From the NCBI GenBank assembly GCA_002794775.1, contig NBAY01000167.1:12501-28852 (forward strand): DNA of 16,352 nt, read 5' to 3'. Below are positions 14,972 to 16,352 of the stretch, piece by piece. Position 1 is the stretch's first letter. The number at the start of each line of letters is the position of its first letter. This stretch comes from Porodaedalea pini. Lineage: Eukaryota > Basidiomycota > Agaricomycetes > Hymenochaetales > Hymenochaetaceae. The notes beneath the pieces are model-generated. The model was not told the origin of the DNA and ran no database searches. It saw only the letters and a program-made list of their open reading frames with translations. Made by a program: the position numbers and the translations under genes.

Positions 14972-15247
14972 AGTACCGATGAGTGGCCAACCACTGCAGA
15001 TCCCTCTAGAGACCATTGGTTGCACATTCCGACAGATATTGATGCGTACCGGACTCAGAAGGATTGGCACGACGTGTACTGGACCCAGAATGGTTTGCCT
15101 GATGCATACCGGACACAGGATGATATGCCCGACATCACATCAGCGGATCACTGGGAAGATCCCCCTGACAATTTGGGACATACCGGAAAGCTTATGTCAT
15201 TGGAGTCAGTTGGGATGCGTACCGGAGATCTGCCCGATGATGGATGA
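14972..15247 (+). CDS. Short hypothetical open frame with 10-residue repeats (partial, uncertain)
   Basis: This is 91 open codons ending at TGA 15245-15247 with no early ATG; the first internal Met codons are near 15129 and 15196. The product is rich in Asp, Trp, His and Thr and includes three copies of a 10-residue repeat of the form D-[AV]-Y-[RW]-T-Q-x4, encoded by the 30-bp tandem repeat at 15041-15130. The frame begins right after a TAG at 14969-14971, which could be a splice acceptor AG, so it might be an exon remnant. No family is recognised. A chance open frame in repeat DNA is equally possible. Confidence 0.25.
   Translation, partial: STDEWPTTADPSRDHWLHIPTDIDAYRTQKDWHDVYWTQNGLPDAYRTQDDMPDITSADHWEDPPDNLGHTGKLMSLESVGMRTGDLPDDG
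15041..15130 (+). repeat. 30-bp tandem repeat, three copies
   Basis: Copies at 15041-15070, 15071-15100 and 15101-15130 each start GA(T/C)G(C/T)(G/A)TAC(C/T)GGAC(C/T or A)CAG. They diverge mostly at third codon positions and in the last ten bases, and contain the TACCGG motif typical of the region. Confidence 0.7.
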
Positions 15248-15528
15248 TGACTCACCGATAGGAGGATCTCAGTTCCGGTGGAGCTGCAATATGACCGGAT
15301 GATGGACCAAGGCAAATGGGGAAGTTGTCACATGGACAGGTTTTCTTTTGGATTTCTATGTTTCTCTTATGTTCTGAGTGTTTTCTCTCTGACACTCTAT
15401 GTTTCACCCGGTATGCACATTATACTCACTTTGGAATAATTTTCCTGTAGATAGATCTCTTGCACCTTGTATTTAGGGACTTCCCTGTCATAGGTAGCAG
15501 GGGAGGAAATACTACCGCAGAGTTCCCC
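15248..15528. other. No feature recognised
   Basis: This is T-rich, low-GC sequence (especially 15340-15480) with no long open frame and only an occasional CCGGTATGCA satellite fragment (near 15409). I see nothing further in it. Confidence 0.5.
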
Positions 15529-15732
15529 TCAGATAGGGCAGCTTCCATGTGTGCAGTTAGTCTCTGCAACAGTTAGTTTCGTGGCAACCTCGTCTTCAGT
15601 CTCATCTCTTGTCTTGTTCTCATTCTCGTCTCTGCTATCGCTATTGTCTTGTACCGGAGTTGATATCTCACTCATTCTGGCTCCATACCGACACTCACAT
15701 CGGGTCCAGAGCACCTTACAGTATTGACACAT
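15529..15732 (-). CDS. Small hypothetical open frame, Cys-rich start and acidic middle (uncertain)
   Basis: This runs from ATG at 15730-15732 to a stop at 15529, about 67 codons. The N-terminus has C-x2-C and C-x-C (MCQYC and RCEC), then a Glu/Asp/Asn/Thr-rich stretch, and another Cys pair near the end. It could be a fragment of a larger gene or chance. It starts inside the 10-bp repeat track, which argues for caution. No family is recognised. Confidence 0.22.
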   Translation of the reverse strand: MCQYCKVLWTRCECRYGARMSEISTPVQDNSDSRDENENKTRDETEDEVATKLTVAETNCTHGSCPI

Positions 15733-15768
15733 ACCAACACGTACCAACGTGTACCGACGTGTACCGGG
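15729..15768. repeat. 10-bp tandem repeat, four copies (GTACCRACGT-like)
   Basis: This is four consecutive 10-bp units of the type A(C/T)RT(A)CC(A/G)AC, in which each GTACC recurs at 10-bp steps. It may be the seed unit from which the GTACC-rich satellite expanded. Confidence 0.65.
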
Positions 15769-15867
15769 TTTTTCCCATGCTCATACCGAGGTTATAATTA
15801 CTTCAAAACTCAACGGAAACACATCCCCAAATGAACTGCCGATCCTAAACAACCCATACACAGGATC

Positions 15868-16352
15868 TACACCGGTATGCATCCACATGCCTCAAATTCT
15901 GGTACCACTCAATATCCATCAAACATTGGTAACGTCTTGAACTGCCACAACCTCTGGTACGTGTCAGTATGCCTCTGGTCCACTAGCATCGGGTGCTGGC
16001 ACCGCTTGGTATGCACTGAATCCACCACACTTCACTTCCGGTACACATCCACTTTCCTCAATTTCCAGTACCACTTGATATCTGTCAAAACGTCGGTACG
16101 TCTCGAACCCCCCCCACAACCTTCGGTACATGTTGGTACGCCTCTGGTGCATCCAGGAGCACCCCCCCCCCCCCTCACTAATGCTCGGCTCCGGACCCGC
16201 TTGGCGAACTTCTAACTCTGGTACATCTCAGCACGCATCAAAACCCAGTACCACTCGATGTGTGTCAAACGTCGGTACATCTTGAACTCCTCGACCTCCG
16301 GTAGATGTCGGTACACACCACCATCCGGTACCCTCAGGGACATACTTTCGTA
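15868..16352. repeat. Degenerate ~165-bp satellite, block C (runs off the window)
   Basis: Nearly three units lie here; anchors GGTCCAC (15978) and GGTGCATCC (16145) are about 168 bp apart. Repeated phrases include GGTACCACTC.AT (15902), AGTACCACTTGAT (16067) and AGTACCACTCGAT (16246). Two C-runs (8 at 16108-16115 and 13 at 16162-16174) replace mixed sequence of other units. The array continues past the right edge. No gene is supported. Confidence 0.72.

Noticed and set aside
14839..15005. Extending the unknown minus-strand protein upstream of 14838
   Set aside because: The frame stays open there, but that DNA is satellite outside the insertion and its peptide recurs in block C, so the continuity looks accidental.
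13162..16352. CRISPR-like array in the repeat region
   Set aside because: Repeats are degenerate, of about 165, 30 and 10 bp, without constant repeat/unique spacer structure, and the DNA is fungal.

Overview
The window is nuclear DNA from a basidiomycete fungus, most likely an agaricomycete. The evidence is an rDNA segment whose 18S, 5.8S and 28S parts carry the familiar fungal landmark sequences and read like agaricomycete rRNA, and two chromodomain-bearing Ty3/gypsy LTR retrotransposons. No ordinary host gene is convincingly present. I cannot name the species.

Layout, left to right. (1) 1-4838: the 3' part of a Ty3/gypsy element on + (gag C-terminus, complete pol, 3' LTR). Its LTR ends at 4838 and the next base is 28S rRNA sequence, so it sits inside a 28S gene. 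(2) 4839-6768: rDNA on the minus strand, in order 28S 5' part, ITS2, 5.8S, ITS1, 18S 3' part. The 28S is broken by element 1 and the 18S stops at about 6768. (3) 6769-6921: unassigned spacer. (4) 6922-13161: a full-length Ty3/gypsy element on + (5' LTR, self-priming site, leader, gag, pol with chromodomain, polypurine tract, 3' LTR). (5) 13162-16352: degenerate repeat DNA of about 165 bp period, rich in the motif GGTAC, interrupted by a 1402-bp TG...CA insertion (13437-14838) flanked by GGTAC duplications, plus shorter tandem repeats of 30 and 10 bp.

How the parts work. In both retrotransposons pol lies in the -1 frame relative to gag. Both carry an in-register slippery heptamer (G GAT TTT and G GGT TTT) exactly 15 nt before the gag stop, with a predicted hairpin that contains the stop codon, so pol should be made as Gag-Pol by -1 frameshifting. 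Element 2 appears to prime its own reverse transcription: 11 nt at the predicted mRNA 5' end are perfectly complementary to 11 nt starting one base after the 5' LTR, as in Tf1 of fission yeast. Element 1 is open throughout with all pol catalytic residues seen. Element 2 is a relic: its RT motif is YLDN instead of YxDD, and other conserved pol residues are changed at CpG sites. Its LTRs are about 13% divergent in U3 but only about 2% in R-U5, and it has no target-site duplication, which together suggest inter-element recombination (or an assembly join).

The most novel-looking parts are the paired frameshift cassettes, the self-priming pair, the LTR element inside 28S rDNA, the chimeric LTR pair, and the 1.4-kb insertion carrying an unrecognised minus-strand reading frame.
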